Shown: piece after piece, positions 16,461-24,637 of the stretch | Numbering within the stretch: position 1 is the stretch's first letter | Layout of the letters: every line of letters starts with the position of its first letter | Assembly (NCBI RefSeq): GCF_009391885.1 | Contig: NZ_VZII01000033.1 | Location: forward strand, 1-54,179 | Reading direction: 5' to 3' | Source of the DNA: Pseudomonas sp. MN1F | Lineage (GTDB): Bacteria > Pseudomonadota > Gammaproteobacteria > Pseudomonadales > Pseudomonadaceae | Length of the DNA: 54,179 nucleotides | Program-made: the position numbers and the translations under genes | Notes under the pieces: generated by a model | Seen by the model: the letters and a program-made list of their open reading frames with translations, nothing else | Database searches by the model: none | Told to the model about the DNA's origin: nothing

Positions 16461-17627
16461 ATGAATCTTCACGAGTATCAGGGTAAGCAGCTGTTCGCTG
16501 AATACGGCCTGCCAGTTTCCAAGGGTTTCGCAGTCGACACCCCTGAAGCTGCAGCAGAAGCCTGCGACAAGATCGGCGGGAACGAGTGGGTCGTAAAAGC
16601 CCAGGTTCACGCAGGTGGTCGCGGCAAAGCGGGCGGCGTCAAGCTGGTTCGCAGCAAGGAAGACGCCAAGGCGTTCGCTGCACAGTGGTTGGGCAAGAAT
16701 CTGGTTACCTACCAGACCGATGCCAACGGTCAACCCGTCTCCAAGATTCTGGTCGAATCCTGCACTGACATCGCCAAAGAGCTGTACCTGGGCGCTGTAG
16801 TGGATCGTTCGAGCCGCCGTATCGTGTTCATGGCTTCCACCGAAGGTGGCGTGGACATCGAGAAAGTCGCGCACGACACTCCTGAGAAGATCCTCAAGGC
16901 TACCATCGACCCACTGGTTGGCGCTCAGCCGTTCCAGGGTCGTGAGCTGGCGTTCCAGCTGGGCCTGGAAGGCAAGCAAGTTCAACAGTTCGCCAAGATC
17001 TTCGTTGGCCTGGCCAAGCTGTTCAAGGATCACGATCTGGCCCTGCTGGAAGTGAACCCGCTGGTGATCAAGGCCGACGGCGACCTGCACTGCCTCGATG
17101 CCAAGATCAACATCGACGCCAACGCCATGTACCGTCAGCCTAAGCTGAAGACTTTCCACGACCCGTCGCAGGACGACGCCCGTGAAGCCCACGCTGCCAA
17201 GTTCGAACTGAACTACGTTGCCCTCGAAGGCAACATCGGCTGCATGGTCAACGGTGCCGGCCTGGCCATGGGTACCATGGACATCGTCAACCTGCACGGC
17301 GGCAAGCCAGCCAACTTCCTCGATGTGGGCGGCGGCGCTACCAAAGAGCGCGTTACCGAAGCGTTCAAGATCATTCTGTCCGACAGCAATGTCGCGGCCG
17401 TTCTGGTCAACATCTTCGGCGGCATCGTTCGCTGCGACATGATTGCCGAAGGCATCATCGGTGCAGTGAAAGAAGTCGGCGTGAAAGTTCCGGTTGTGGT
17501 TCGCCTTGAAGGCAACAACGCCGAACTGGGCGCTAAAGTACTGGCAGAAAGCGGTTTGAACATCATTGCGGCCACCAGCCTGACCGACGCTGCTCAACAA
17601 GTTGTCAAAGCTGCGGAGGGCAAGTAA
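16461..17627 (+). CDS. sucC: Succinyl-CoA synthetase (ADP-forming) beta subunit
   Basis: This 388-residue ATP-grasp protein begins MNLHEYQGKQLFAEYGLP, the universal family start. The frame is open further upstream to 16248, but that extension is the structured leader and the end of lpdG. Motifs include VVKAQVHAGGRGKAGGVKL (nucleotide binding), LLEVNPLVI and the metal-ligand region CLDAKINIDANAMYR, then VNGAGLAMGTMDIV and NIFGGIVRCD. It forms the heterotetramer with SucD that makes ATP from succinyl-CoA. The stop overlaps the sucD start by one base (TAATG). Confidence 0.97.
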   Translation: MNLHEYQGKQLFAEYGLPVSKGFAVDTPEAAAEACDKIGGNEWVVKAQVHAGGRGKAGGVKLVRSKEDAKAFAAQWLGKNLVTYQTDANGQPVSKILVESCTDIAKELYLGAVVDRSSRRIVFMASTEGGVDIEKVAHDTPEKILKATIDPLVGAQPFQGRELAFQLGLEGKQVQQFAKIFVGLAKLFKDHDLALLEVNPLVIKADGDLHCLDAKINIDANAMYRQPKLKTFHDPSQDDAREAHAAKFELNYVALEGNIGCMVNGAGLAMGTMDIVNLHGGKPANFLDVGGGATKERVTEAFKIILSDSNVAAVLVNIFGGIVRCDMIAEGIIGAVKEVGVKVPVVVRLEGNNAELGAKVLAESGLNIIAATSLTDAAQQVVKAAEGK

Positions 17628-18511
17628 TGAGCGTCCTGATCAATAAAGATACCAAAGTCATCTGCCAGGGCTTCACCGGCTCGCAGGGTACTTTCCACTC
17701 CGAACAAGCCATCGCCTACGGCACCAAGATGGTCGGCGGCGTTACGCCAGGCAAGGGTGGCACCACCCACCTGGGCCTGCCAGTGTTCAACACTGTGAAA
17801 GAAGCCGTAGAAGCCACCGGCGCTGACGCTTCGGTCATCTACGTTCCGGCTCCTTTCTGCAAGGACTCGATCCTGGAAGCAGCCTTCGGCGGCATCAAGC
17901 TGATCGTCTGCATCACCGAAGGCATTCCTACCCTGGACATGCTGGATGCCAAGGTCAAGTGCGACGAGCTGGGCGTGACCCTGATCGGCCCTAACTGCCC
18001 AGGCGTGATCACTCCGGGCGAGTGCAAGATCGGCATCATGCCAGGCCACATCCACCTGCCAGGCAAGGTCGGTATCGTTTCGCGTTCCGGCACCCTGACC
18101 TACGAAGCGGTCAAGCAGACCACCGACGCCGGCTTCGGCCAGTCGACCTGCGTGGGTATCGGTGGCGACCCGATCCCAGGCTCCAACTTCATCGACATCC
18201 TGAAGCTGTTCCAGGAAGACCCGAAGACCGAAGCGATCGTCATGATCGGTGAGATCGGCGGTTCGGCTGAAGAAGAAGCTGCGGCCTACATCAAGGCCAA
18301 CGTCACCAAGCCAGTCGTTTCCTACATCGCCGGTGTTACCGCACCTGCGGGCAAGCGCATGGGCCACGCTGGCGCCATCATCTCCGGCGGCAAGGGCACT
18401 GCGGACGAGAAATTCGCTGCGCTGCAGGACGCTGGTGTGAAGACCGTGCGTTCCCTGGCTGACATCGGCAAGGCTCTGGCCGAGCTGACTGGCTGGGAAG
18501 CCAAGAAGTAA
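17627..18511 (+). CDS. sucD: Succinyl-CoA synthetase (ADP-forming) alpha subunit
   Basis: This 294-residue CoA-binding subunit has the CoA-site GFTGSQGTFHSEQAIAYG, GPNCPGVITPGECKIGIMPG, and the phosphohistidine loop KRMGHAGAIISGGKGTA, whose His carries the phosphate between succinyl phosphate and ADP. Length and motifs are complete. It is the last gene of the TCA operon and is followed 28 bases later by a terminator. Confidence 0.98.
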   Translation: MSVLINKDTKVICQGFTGSQGTFHSEQAIAYGTKMVGGVTPGKGGTTHLGLPVFNTVKEAVEATGADASVIYVPAPFCKDSILEAAFGGIKLIVCITEGIPTLDMLDAKVKCDELGVTLIGPNCPGVITPGECKIGIMPGHIHLPGKVGIVSRSGTLTYEAVKQTTDAGFGQSTCVGIGGDPIPGSNFIDILKLFQEDPKTEAIVMIGEIGGSAEEEAAAYIKANVTKPVVSYIAGVTAPAGKRMGHAGAIISGGKGTADEKFAALQDAGVKTVRSLADIGKALAELTGWEAKK

Positions 18512-18538
18512 TACCTGCTACACCCCCCACGCGCACAG

Positions 18539-18569
18539 AGGCCACCTTCGGGTGGCCTTTGTCGTTTTT
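18539..18569 (+). terminator. Terminator of the sdh-suc operon
   Basis: AGGCCACC-TTCG-GGTGGCCT is an 8-bp stem with a stable tetraloop, followed by TTGTCGTTTTT. It closes the operon after sucD. Confidence 0.88.
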
Positions 18570-18608
18570 GCAGTTGGAACAGGCAGTTAGGTTTTTCGAT
18601 AGATTTGA

Positions 18609-18655
18609 TAGGAATTTTCGCGCAGACGAATGTTTCAATCAGAGGATAATTCCTA
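18609..18655. repeat. Inverted repeat in the sucD-brnQ gap
   Basis: TAGGAATT (18609-18616) and AATTCCTA (18648-18655) are perfect 8-bp inverted arms separated by 31 bases. They could be protein-binding half-sites or chance. Beyond the terminator and the brnQ leader elements, the rest of the 373-base gap shows nothing assignable. Confidence 0.3.
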
Positions 18656-18819
18656 CTGTCCCCGGTCACATAGACGACAAACATGTACGCACATCGGACA
18701 AGCAGCACTGTGCCAGTGCGTTTGCCGGGTAAAACGGTTAATCTACGCGCTCACTCTGTGCCCGTACCCCAAAAGGGAACGACACGCTAAACGGGTCTGG
18801 CCTACCAAGCCGGGCAGCA

Positions 18820-18841
18820 TTTCCCTCATCCAAAAGGGAAA
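18820..18841 (+). promoter_or_regulatory. Leader hairpin and repeated CCAAAAGGGAA upstream of brnQ
   Basis: TTTCCCT / AGGGAAA form a 7-bp stem with an 8-base loop 43 bases before the brnQ ATG. The right arm lies in an 11-mer, CCAAAAGGGAA, that also occurs exactly 61 bases earlier (18769-18779 and 18830-18840). No good Shine-Dalgarno sequence precedes brnQ, so control of translation through this leader is possible but unproven. Confidence 0.35.
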
Positions 18842-18884
18842 TCCCCTCTCGAATCCCGATTTCAGCAGTGTGGTACTACCTTAA

Positions 18885-20198
18885 ATGAAAGTTCTCAAAG
18901 GCCAGGATATCCTGGCGCTTGGCTTTATGACGTTTGCGCTTTTCGTAGGCGCTGGCAACATCATCTTCCCGCCTATCGTCGGTCTGCAGTCTGGCCCGCA
19001 CGTATGGATGGCGGCCCTGGGCTTCCTGGTCACTGCGGTAGGCCTGCCGGTCATCACCGTGGTCGCCCTGGCCAAGGTCGGTGGCGGCATGGACGCCCTG
19101 AGCAGCCCGATCGGCAAGTTCTTCGGTGGCCTGCTGGCGGCCGTGTGCTACCTGTCGGTCGGCCCGCTGTTCGCGACGCCGCGTACGGCGACCGTGTCGT
19201 TCGAAGTGGGCGTGGCACCGCTGACCGGTGAAAGCCCGACTGCGTTGTTCATCTACAGCCTGGTGTACTTCGCCGTGGTACTGGCCGTGTCCATGTATCC
19301 GGGCAAGCTGCTCGACACTGTCGGCCGCTTCCTTGCGCCGCTGAAGATCATCGCGCTGGCGGCGCTGGGCATCGCTGCCTTTGCGCTGCCGGCCGGGACC
19401 ATTGGTGAAGCGCAGCCGGCCTATGCCGCCGCCGCCTTCTCCAAAGGCTTCTCCGATGGCTACCTGACCATGGACACCCTCGGTGCCCTGGTATTCGGTA
19501 TCGTCATCGTCAACGCCATCCGCTCGCGCGGTGTCGAGTCGCCGAAGCTGATCACTCGCTATGCCATCATCGCCGGCCTGATCGCCGGTGTCGGTCTGGC
19601 CCTGGTGTACATCAGCCTGTTCCGCCTGGGCGCCACCAGCCACGACATTGCCGCCGATGCCACCAACGGTGCAGCCGTTCTGCACGCCTATGTGCAGCAC
19701 ACCTTCGGCTCGCTGGGCAGTGGCTTCCTCGCCGTGCTGATCGCCCTGGCGTGCCTGGTGACTGCGGTGGGCCTGACCTGCGCCTGTGCCGAGTACTTCA
19801 GCCAGGTCCTGCCACTGTCGTACCGTGCCCTGGTGGTGATCCTGGCAGGCTTCTCGCTGCTGATCTCCAACCTGGGCCTGACCAAGCTGATCATGTTCTC
19901 GATCCCGGTGCTGACCGCCATCTATCCGCCGTGCATCGTGGTGGTGGGCCTGAGCTTCGTGAAGGACCTGTGGAATTCGCCGACCCGTATCCTGGCGCCG
20001 GTGATGCTGGTGTCGCTGGTGTTCGGTATCGTCGATGCGATCAAGGGCAGCGACATTGCCCATGTGCTGCCAGACGTGCTGGCGCACCTGCCGTTGAGCG
20101 ATCAAGGCCTGGCCTGGCTGGTGCCTTCGGTGGTGACGCTGATGGGTGCCGTGGCCTGTGACCGCATGCTCGGCAAGCCGCGCGAAGCGTTGGCCTGA
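18885..20198 (+). CDS. brnQ: Branched-chain amino acid transport system II carrier protein
   Basis: This 437-residue inner-membrane protein of the LIVCS family has about 12 hydrophobic helices. The N-terminal signature ILALGFMTFALFVGAGNIIF is characteristic, followed by VGLPVITVVALAKVGGG and SVGPLFATPRTATVSFEVG. The family imports Leu, Ile and Val with a sodium (or proton) gradient. The ATG has no clear ribosome binding site (GTACTACCTTAA precedes it), which is odd for a conserved gene. A strong terminator follows. Confidence 0.93.
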   Translation: MKVLKGQDILALGFMTFALFVGAGNIIFPPIVGLQSGPHVWMAALGFLVTAVGLPVITVVALAKVGGGMDALSSPIGKFFGGLLAAVCYLSVGPLFATPRTATVSFEVGVAPLTGESPTALFIYSLVYFAVVLAVSMYPGKLLDTVGRFLAPLKIIALAALGIAAFALPAGTIGEAQPAYAAAAFSKGFSDGYLTMDTLGALVFGIVIVNAIRSRGVESPKLITRYAIIAGLIAGVGLALVYISLFRLGATSHDIAADATNGAAVLHAYVQHTFGSLGSGFLAVLIALACLVTAVGLTCACAEYFSQVLPLSYRALVVILAGFSLLISNLGLTKLIMFSIPVLTAIYPPCIVVVGLSFVKDLWNSPTRILAPVMLVSLVFGIVDAIKGSDIAHVLPDVLAHLPLSDQGLAWLVPSVVTLMGAVACDRMLGKPREALA

Positions 20199-20268
20199 AG
20201 GCACAGGTTGAAGCCTGAGGGCGGCACCGGCCACAAGCCGTAGGGTGCTCGCCAAGGGTGGAGACTCG

Positions 20269-20302
20269 AAAGCCCCGTATCCGCAAGGATGCGGGGCTTT
20301 TT
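20269..20302 (+). terminator. Terminator after brnQ
   Basis: AGCCCCGTATCC-GCAA-GGATGCGGGGCT, with one G-U pair, is followed by a T run. It is a strong intrinsic terminator. Confidence 0.93.
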
Positions 20303-20385
20303 CGTTTCAGGGTGTGCCTTTTGCCACTTGCAGGCGTCGAAACCCGGTCACTATCCTTTGTGCACCTGGCCCTCGGGAACCCTGC

Positions 20386-21135
20386 ATGAACTTTATCCAA
20401 AGCAACCTCCACAACCTTCTGGCCGTCTGCTGGTTCGCCCTCTGCTGGGGCGGCTACACCCGCTATGCCATCTGGAAAGGCCGCGACACCGCGTGCCTGG
20501 CCAGCGTGCTGCACCTGTACCGGGAAGACTGGATGCGCCGCATGTTGCTGCGTGACAACCGCATCGCCGATGCCAGCGTGATCGGCAACCTGGAGCGCAA
20601 CGCCTCGTTTTTCGCCTCCAGTACCCTGATCATCCTCGCCGGCATTCTCACCGTACTGGGTGCTTCGGATCGTGCCCTGTCGCTGCTTGCGGACCTGCCG
20701 CTGGTGCAGCAGGCGTCCCAGGGCATGTCGGAGATCAAGCTGTTGTGCCTGGCGATGGTCTTCGTCTACGCCTTCTTCACCTTCAGCTGGTGCATGCGTC
20801 AGTACAACTTTGCCGCGGTGCTGGTGGGCTCCGCGCCGATGATTGGTGAGCGCCAGGTCAACGAACTGGAGCGCAAGGCTTTTGCTTCGCGTGCTGCGCG
20901 GGTGCTGTCGCTGGCGGCCAACCAGTTCAACTTTGGCCTGCGCTCTTATTACTTCGGCATGGCCATGCTGACCTGGTTCATAAGCCCCTGGCTGTTCATG
21001 GTCGTGAGTGTCGGCGTGGTGTTGGTTCTGTATCGCCGTGAGTTCCATTCCGATGTATTGGACGTCATGGTGTTCACGCCCACTGAAAGTGCGCCGACAG
21101 AAGTACTCAAGGAAAGTTCCAGTAGCATTAACTGA
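20386..21135 (+). CDS. DUF599 domain-containing inner-membrane protein
   Basis: This 249-residue protein has four or five hydrophobic segments: near the N-terminus (LLAVCWFALCWGGYTRYAIW), around residues 80-100 (SSTLIILAGILTVLGA), around 120-135 and two near the C-terminus (FISPWLFMVVSVGVVLVLY). The REDWMRRMLLRDNRIADASVIGNLERNA region and RALSLAANQFNFGLRSYYF-like part match the DUF599 pattern. No biochemical function is established for the family. The start at 20386 was chosen because the upstream open frame runs into the brnQ terminator. Confidence 0.85.
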   Translation: MNFIQSNLHNLLAVCWFALCWGGYTRYAIWKGRDTACLASVLHLYREDWMRRMLLRDNRIADASVIGNLERNASFFASSTLIILAGILTVLGASDRALSLLADLPLVQQASQGMSEIKLLCLAMVFVYAFFTFSWCMRQYNFAAVLVGSAPMIGERQVNELERKAFASRAARVLSLAANQFNFGLRSYYFGMAMLTWFISPWLFMVVSVGVVLVLYRREFHSDVLDVMVFTPTESAPTEVLKESSSSIN

Positions 21136-21162
21136 AACGTTTAATCCAGTAAAGGCAGGCAC

Positions 21163-21191
21163 AAAAAAACCCGACATTGTCGGGTTTTTTT
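21163..21191. terminator. Bidirectional terminator
   Basis: AAAAAACCCGACATTGTCGGGTTTTTT-type stem-loop with A and T tracts on either side. It serves the DUF599 gene (+) and the small lipoprotein gene (-), which converge here. Confidence 0.92.
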
Positions 21192-21202
21192 GTTTCGGTC
21201 GA

Positions 21203-21487
21203 TTACTGCTTGGCAGGTTCGGCCGGAGTGGCAGGCGCGGTTTCCGGCGCCGGAGTAGCCGGGGCGGCCTCTTCGGCAGCCTTCTGCTCGGCTTCGGCCT
21301 GATCTTTGGCGGCTTCGGCGTTTTCCTTGGCGGCTTCGTTCATTTTATCCTGAGCTTCGCCCATCTTTTCCTGGGCTTGCTCGGCGTGTTGCTGTGCGTC
21401 TTGGGCTTTGTCTTCGCTCGCTTTATCGCAAGCAGCCAGGCCCATGGCAGCAGCCAGCATCAGAGCAAAAGCAAAAGGTTTACGCAT
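21203..21487 (-). CDS. Small coiled-coil lipoprotein
   Basis: This 94-residue protein has a lipoprotein signal (MRKPFAFALMLAAAMGLAAC) whose lipobox LAAC puts the lipidated Cys at residue 20. Residue +2 is Asp, which in the classical rule retains lipoproteins in the inner membrane, although pseudomonads follow a modified rule. The mature part is a charged Ala/Glu/Lys/Gln helix of about 50 residues, then an Ala/Pro/Thr-rich tail. AAGGAG lies 8 bases before the ATG. No family function is known. The high charge and coiled character suggest a periplasmic structural or stress role, which is a guess. Confidence 0.75.
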   Translation of the reverse strand: MRKPFAFALMLAAAMGLAACDKASEDKAQDAQQHAEQAQEKMGEAQDKMNEAAKENAEAAKDQAEAEQKAAEEAAPATPAPETAPATPAEPAKQ

Positions 21488-21540
21488 GGGGGTGTTTCTC
21501 CTTGGTGGAATAATTGACTTGTTCCTTCGAGTTCAATCAC

Positions 21541-21556
21541 GCGGAAGAAGTTCCGC
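21541..21556. promoter_or_regulatory. Hairpin in the leader/promoter region of the small lipoprotein gene
   Basis: GCGGAA-GAAG-TTCCGC is a perfect 6-bp stem with a 4-base loop, about 54 bases upstream of the lipoprotein start. An AT-rich stretch with TATATA-like boxes lies just beyond it (21567-21608) and probably holds divergent promoters for the lipoprotein gene and the thioesterase pair. Confidence 0.4.
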
Positions 21557-21641
21557 AAAGGTTACAGATATATAACGCCCCGTTCTATATAGACTTTTTA
21601 TTGATTTTATGCAGCGGTGGCAGTGCTTACGGAGCTCGCCT

Positions 21642-22118
21642 ATGAACGATCAAAGCTTGTTGGCCATGGCCGAACGTTTTCTCTCGGCATTGAAACATTG
21701 CCAACGGTTGCAGATGCGCGTTGCCTTTGCCGACAACGCCGGCATGACCCTGGTCATGCCCTGGTCGCCGGCGATTGTCGGTAACCCACAGACCGGGGCG
21801 GTACACGGTGGGGCGTTGACCACGTTGATGGATACCACTTGTGGCACGGCCACCTTGTGCGTGCTGCCACGTTTCGAGGTGTGCCCGACGCTGGATCTGC
21901 GTATCGACTACATGCACACCGCTGCTCCGGGTAAACCGATCTACGGCCATGCCCAGTGCTATCGGGTGACCCGCGATGTGATCTTCACCCGTGGCACGGC
22001 CTATCAGGACGACCCTGACCAGCCAATCTGCCATGTGGTGGGGACCTTCATGCGCCTGGGCCAGGAGATCAAGGGGGGCATCCGTTTCGGCAACAGCCTC
22101 AAGGAGGGCGGGGCATGA
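21642..22118 (+). CDS. PaaI-family hotdog thioesterase (first of a tandem pair)
   Basis: This 158-residue protein has a single hotdog fold: the central GAVHGGALTTLMDTTCGTA helix carries the family HGG motif, followed by TLDLRIDYMHTAAPGKPIYGHA. Such enzymes hydrolyse acyl- or aryl-acyl-CoA esters. I chose the ATG at 21642, with GGAG 7 bases upstream. The stop overlaps the start of a second, divergent thioesterase gene (ATGA), suggesting that the two act together, perhaps as a hetero-oligomer. Confidence 0.85.
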   Translation: MNDQSLLAMAERFLSALKHCQRLQMRVAFADNAGMTLVMPWSPAIVGNPQTGAVHGGALTTLMDTTCGTATLCVLPRFEVCPTLDLRIDYMHTAAPGKPIYGHAQCYRVTRDVIFTRGTAYQDDPDQPICHVVGTFMRLGQEIKGGIRFGNSLKEGGA

Positions 22119-22597
22119 TCCCTGAACAGGTTCGCCAGCAGTTGAATGCGGCACACGCGGTTGGCGACTACGGCCCCTTGCTGGCCTTGATTCCTTACGC
22201 CGGCCTGATCGGCATCGAGTGCCAGCGCGAGGGCGACGACCTGTTGTTCCGCCTGCCGGCCAGCCAGGACAACATCGGCAACCCGTTGCTGCCGGCCATC
22301 CATGGTGGCGTCATCGCCGGCTTCATGGAGCTTTCCGCGGCCCTGTACCTGCTGATCTACAGCGAGAGCGCGAGCATCCCGAAGATCATCGATTTCTCCA
22401 TCGACTACCTGCGCGCCGGGCATTTTCGCGACACTTACGCCCAGTGCCAGCTCTGGCGTCAGGGGCGGCGCGTGACCAACGTGGCAATCACCGCCTGGCA
22501 GGCTGACCGGCAGTCGCCGATCGCCACCGCCCGCGCGCATTTCAAGATCGAACCGGAAAAGCCCTTGAAATCGTCCGGGCAGCCCCCATCTGCATGA
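22115..22597 (+). CDS. PaaI-family hotdog thioesterase (second of a tandem pair)
   Basis: This 160-residue hotdog protein has the motif PAIHGGVIAGFMELSAALYL, then KIIDFSIDYLRAGHFRDTYA. The usual general base after HGG is Glu or Asp in the following helix; here the helix carries FMELS, consistent with activity. It overlaps the preceding thioesterase gene by four bases. Sequence identity between the two is low, so they are either an old duplication or separately acquired partners. Confidence 0.85.
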   Translation: MIPEQVRQQLNAAHAVGDYGPLLALIPYAGLIGIECQREGDDLLFRLPASQDNIGNPLLPAIHGGVIAGFMELSAALYLLIYSESASIPKIIDFSIDYLRAGHFRDTYAQCQLWRQGRRVTNVAITAWQADRQSPIATARAHFKIEPEKPLKSSGQPPSA

Positions 22598-22666
22598 CAT
22601 CCGCCGTTAAAGCAGGCCACATCGGCCGCCCGGCGTCACTGCCATCAGATCGGAGTTTTGAAGACC

Positions 22667-24574
22667 ATGAGTGTTGAGGCTCAAAAGGAAACACTAGGCT
22701 TCCAGACCGAGGTAAAGCAGCTGCTGCACCTCATGATTCACTCCTTGTACTCGAACAAGGAAATCTTCCTGCGTGAACTGATCTCCAACGCCTCCGACGC
22801 CGCCGACAAGCTGCGCTTCGAGGCCCTGGCCAAGCCAGAGCTGCTCGAGGGCGACGCCGACCTGAAGATTCGCCTGAGCTTCGACAAGGACGCCGGTACC
22901 GTGACCCTTGAGGACAACGGCATCGGCATGAGCCGCGAAGATGTGATCGCCCACCTGGGCACCATCGCCAAGTCCGGCACCGCCGACTTCATGAAGAACC
23001 TCACCGGTGACCAGAAGAAGGACTCGCACCTGATCGGTCAGTTCGGCGTGGGCTTCTACTCGGCCTTCATCGTTGCCGACAAGGTCGATGTGTACAGCCG
23101 CCGTGCCGGCCAGCCGGCCAGCGAAGGCGTGCACTGGTCGTCGAAGGGCGAAGGTGAGTTCGAAGTTGCGACCATCGACAAGCCGCAGCGCGGCACCCGC
23201 ATTGTCCTGCACCTGAAGAAGGGCGAGCAGGAGTTCGCCGATGGTTGGCGCCTGCGCAACGTGGTCAAGAAATACTCCGACCACATCGCCCTGCCGATCG
23301 AGCTGCCCAAGGAGCAGGCCGAAGCCGCCGAAGGCCAAGAAAAGCCGGCGCAGGAGTGGGAAACCGTCAACCGCGCCAGCGCCCTGTGGACCCGTTCGCG
23401 CTCCGAGGTGAAGGACGAGGAGTACCAGGAGTTCTACAAGCACATCGGCCATGACTTCGAGAACCCGCTGGCCTGGAGCCACAACAAGGTCGAAGGCAAG
23501 CTCGAATACAACTCGCTGCTGTACGTGCCGGCCCGTGCACCGTTCGACCTGTACCAGCGCGAAGCGCCACGCGGCCTGAAGCTGTACGTGCAGCGCGTGT
23601 TCATCATGGACCAGGCCGAGTCGTTCCTGCCGCTGTACCTGCGCTTCATCAAAGGCGTGGTGGACTCCAACGACCTGTCGCTGAACGTGTCCCGCGAGAT
23701 CTTGCAGAAAGACCCGATCATCGACTCGATGAAGACCGCGCTGACCAAGCGCGTGCTGGACATACTGGAGAAGCTGGCGAAGAACGAGCCTGAGCAGTAC
23801 AAGGGCTTCTGGAAAAACTTCGGCCAGGTGCTGAAGGAAGGCCCGGCTGAAGACTTCGCCAACAAGGAAAAGATCGCCGGCCTGCTGCGCTTCGCTTCCA
23901 CCCAGGACGACAGCGGCGAGCAGAGCGTTGCCCTGGCCGATTACCTGGCGCGCGCCAAGGACGGCCAGGACAAGATCTACTACCTCACCGGCGAGTCCTA
24001 CGCGCAGGTCAAGAACAGCCCGCACCTGGAAGTCTTCCGCAAGAAAGGCATCGAGGTCCTGCTGCTGACCGACCGTATCGACGAGTGGCTGATGAGCTAC
24101 CTCAGCGAGTTCGATGGCAAGGCATTCGTCGACGTCGCCCGTGGCGACCTGGACCTGGGCAAGCTGGACTCGGAAGAGGACAAGAAGGCCCAGGAAGAAG
24201 TGGCCAAGGGCAAGGAAGGCCTGGTCGAGCGCCTGAAAGGGGCGCTGGGTGACAGCGTCGCCGAGGTGCGTGTCTCGCATCGCCTGACCGATTCGCCGGC
24301 GATCCTCGCCATCGGCGAACAGGACCTTGGCCTGCAGATGCGCCAGATCCTCGAAGCCAGCGGCCAGAAGGTGCCGGATTCGAAGCCGATCTTCGAGTTC
24401 AACCCGACTCACCCACTGATCGAGAAGCTCGACAACGAGCAGAGCGAAGACCGCTTCGCCGAACTGTCGCACATTCTCTTCGATCAGGCCGCGCTGGCGG
24501 CGGGTGACAGCCTGAAGGACCCGGCAGCTTACGTTCGTCGCCTGAACAAGCTACTGGTCGAGCTGTCTGCTTGA
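22667..24574 (+). CDS. htpG: Molecular chaperone HtpG (bacterial Hsp90)
   Basis: This 635-residue protein has the GHKL ATPase domain motifs of Hsp90 in order: LYSNKEIFLRELISNASDA, DNGIGMSREDV, LGTIAKSGT and GQFGVGFYSAFI. The middle domain contains YVPARAPFDLY and LNVSREILQ, and the C-terminal dimerisation domain ends PAAYVRRLNKLLVEL. The ATG at 22667 is preceded by CGGAG. It refolds proteins during heat and other stress in the cytoplasm. No recognisable sigma-32 promoter could be read in the 69 bases upstream. Confidence 0.97.
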   Translation: MSVEAQKETLGFQTEVKQLLHLMIHSLYSNKEIFLRELISNASDAADKLRFEALAKPELLEGDADLKIRLSFDKDAGTVTLEDNGIGMSREDVIAHLGTIAKSGTADFMKNLTGDQKKDSHLIGQFGVGFYSAFIVADKVDVYSRRAGQPASEGVHWSSKGEGEFEVATIDKPQRGTRIVLHLKKGEQEFADGWRLRNVVKKYSDHIALPIELPKEQAEAAEGQEKPAQEWETVNRASALWTRSRSEVKDEEYQEFYKHIGHDFENPLAWSHNKVEGKLEYNSLLYVPARAPFDLYQREAPRGLKLYVQRVFIMDQAESFLPLYLRFIKGVVDSNDLSLNVSREILQKDPIIDSMKTALTKRVLDILEKLAKNEPEQYKGFWKNFGQVLKEGPAEDFANKEKIAGLLRFASTQDDSGEQSVALADYLARAKDGQDKIYYLTGESYAQVKNSPHLEVFRKKGIEVLLLTDRIDEWLMSYLSEFDGKAFVDVARGDLDLGKLDSEEDKKAQEEVAKGKEGLVERLKGALGDSVAEVRVSHRLTDSPAILAIGEQDLGLQMRQILEASGQKVPDSKPIFEFNPTHPLIEKLDNEQSEDRFAELSHILFDQAALAAGDSLKDPAAYVRRLNKLLVELSA

Positions 24575-24587
24575 GTTGATGCACAGG

Positions 24588-24614
24588 AAAGCCCGCTTCG
24601 GCGGGCTTTTTTTT
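24588..24614 (+). terminator. Terminator after htpG
   Basis: AAAGCCCGC-TTCG-GCGGGCTTT, with a stable tetraloop and eight T residues following. Confidence 0.95.
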
Positions 24615-24637
24615 AGTGAGTGCCTAAGGAGTGCTTG

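Noticed and set aside
18630..18884. Open frame of 84 codons ending immediately before brnQ
   Set aside because: Considered as a leader peptide for branched-chain amino acid control. It has no ribosome binding site and no run of Leu, Ile or Val codons, so it is probably chance.
18876..20255. Minus-strand open frame across brnQ
   Set aside because: Gln/Arg/His-rich translation without transmembrane or domain pattern; brnQ is certain.
22694..24472. Antisense open frame opposite htpG
   Set aside because: Same reasoning: sense gene complete and conserved; antisense translation has no family pattern.
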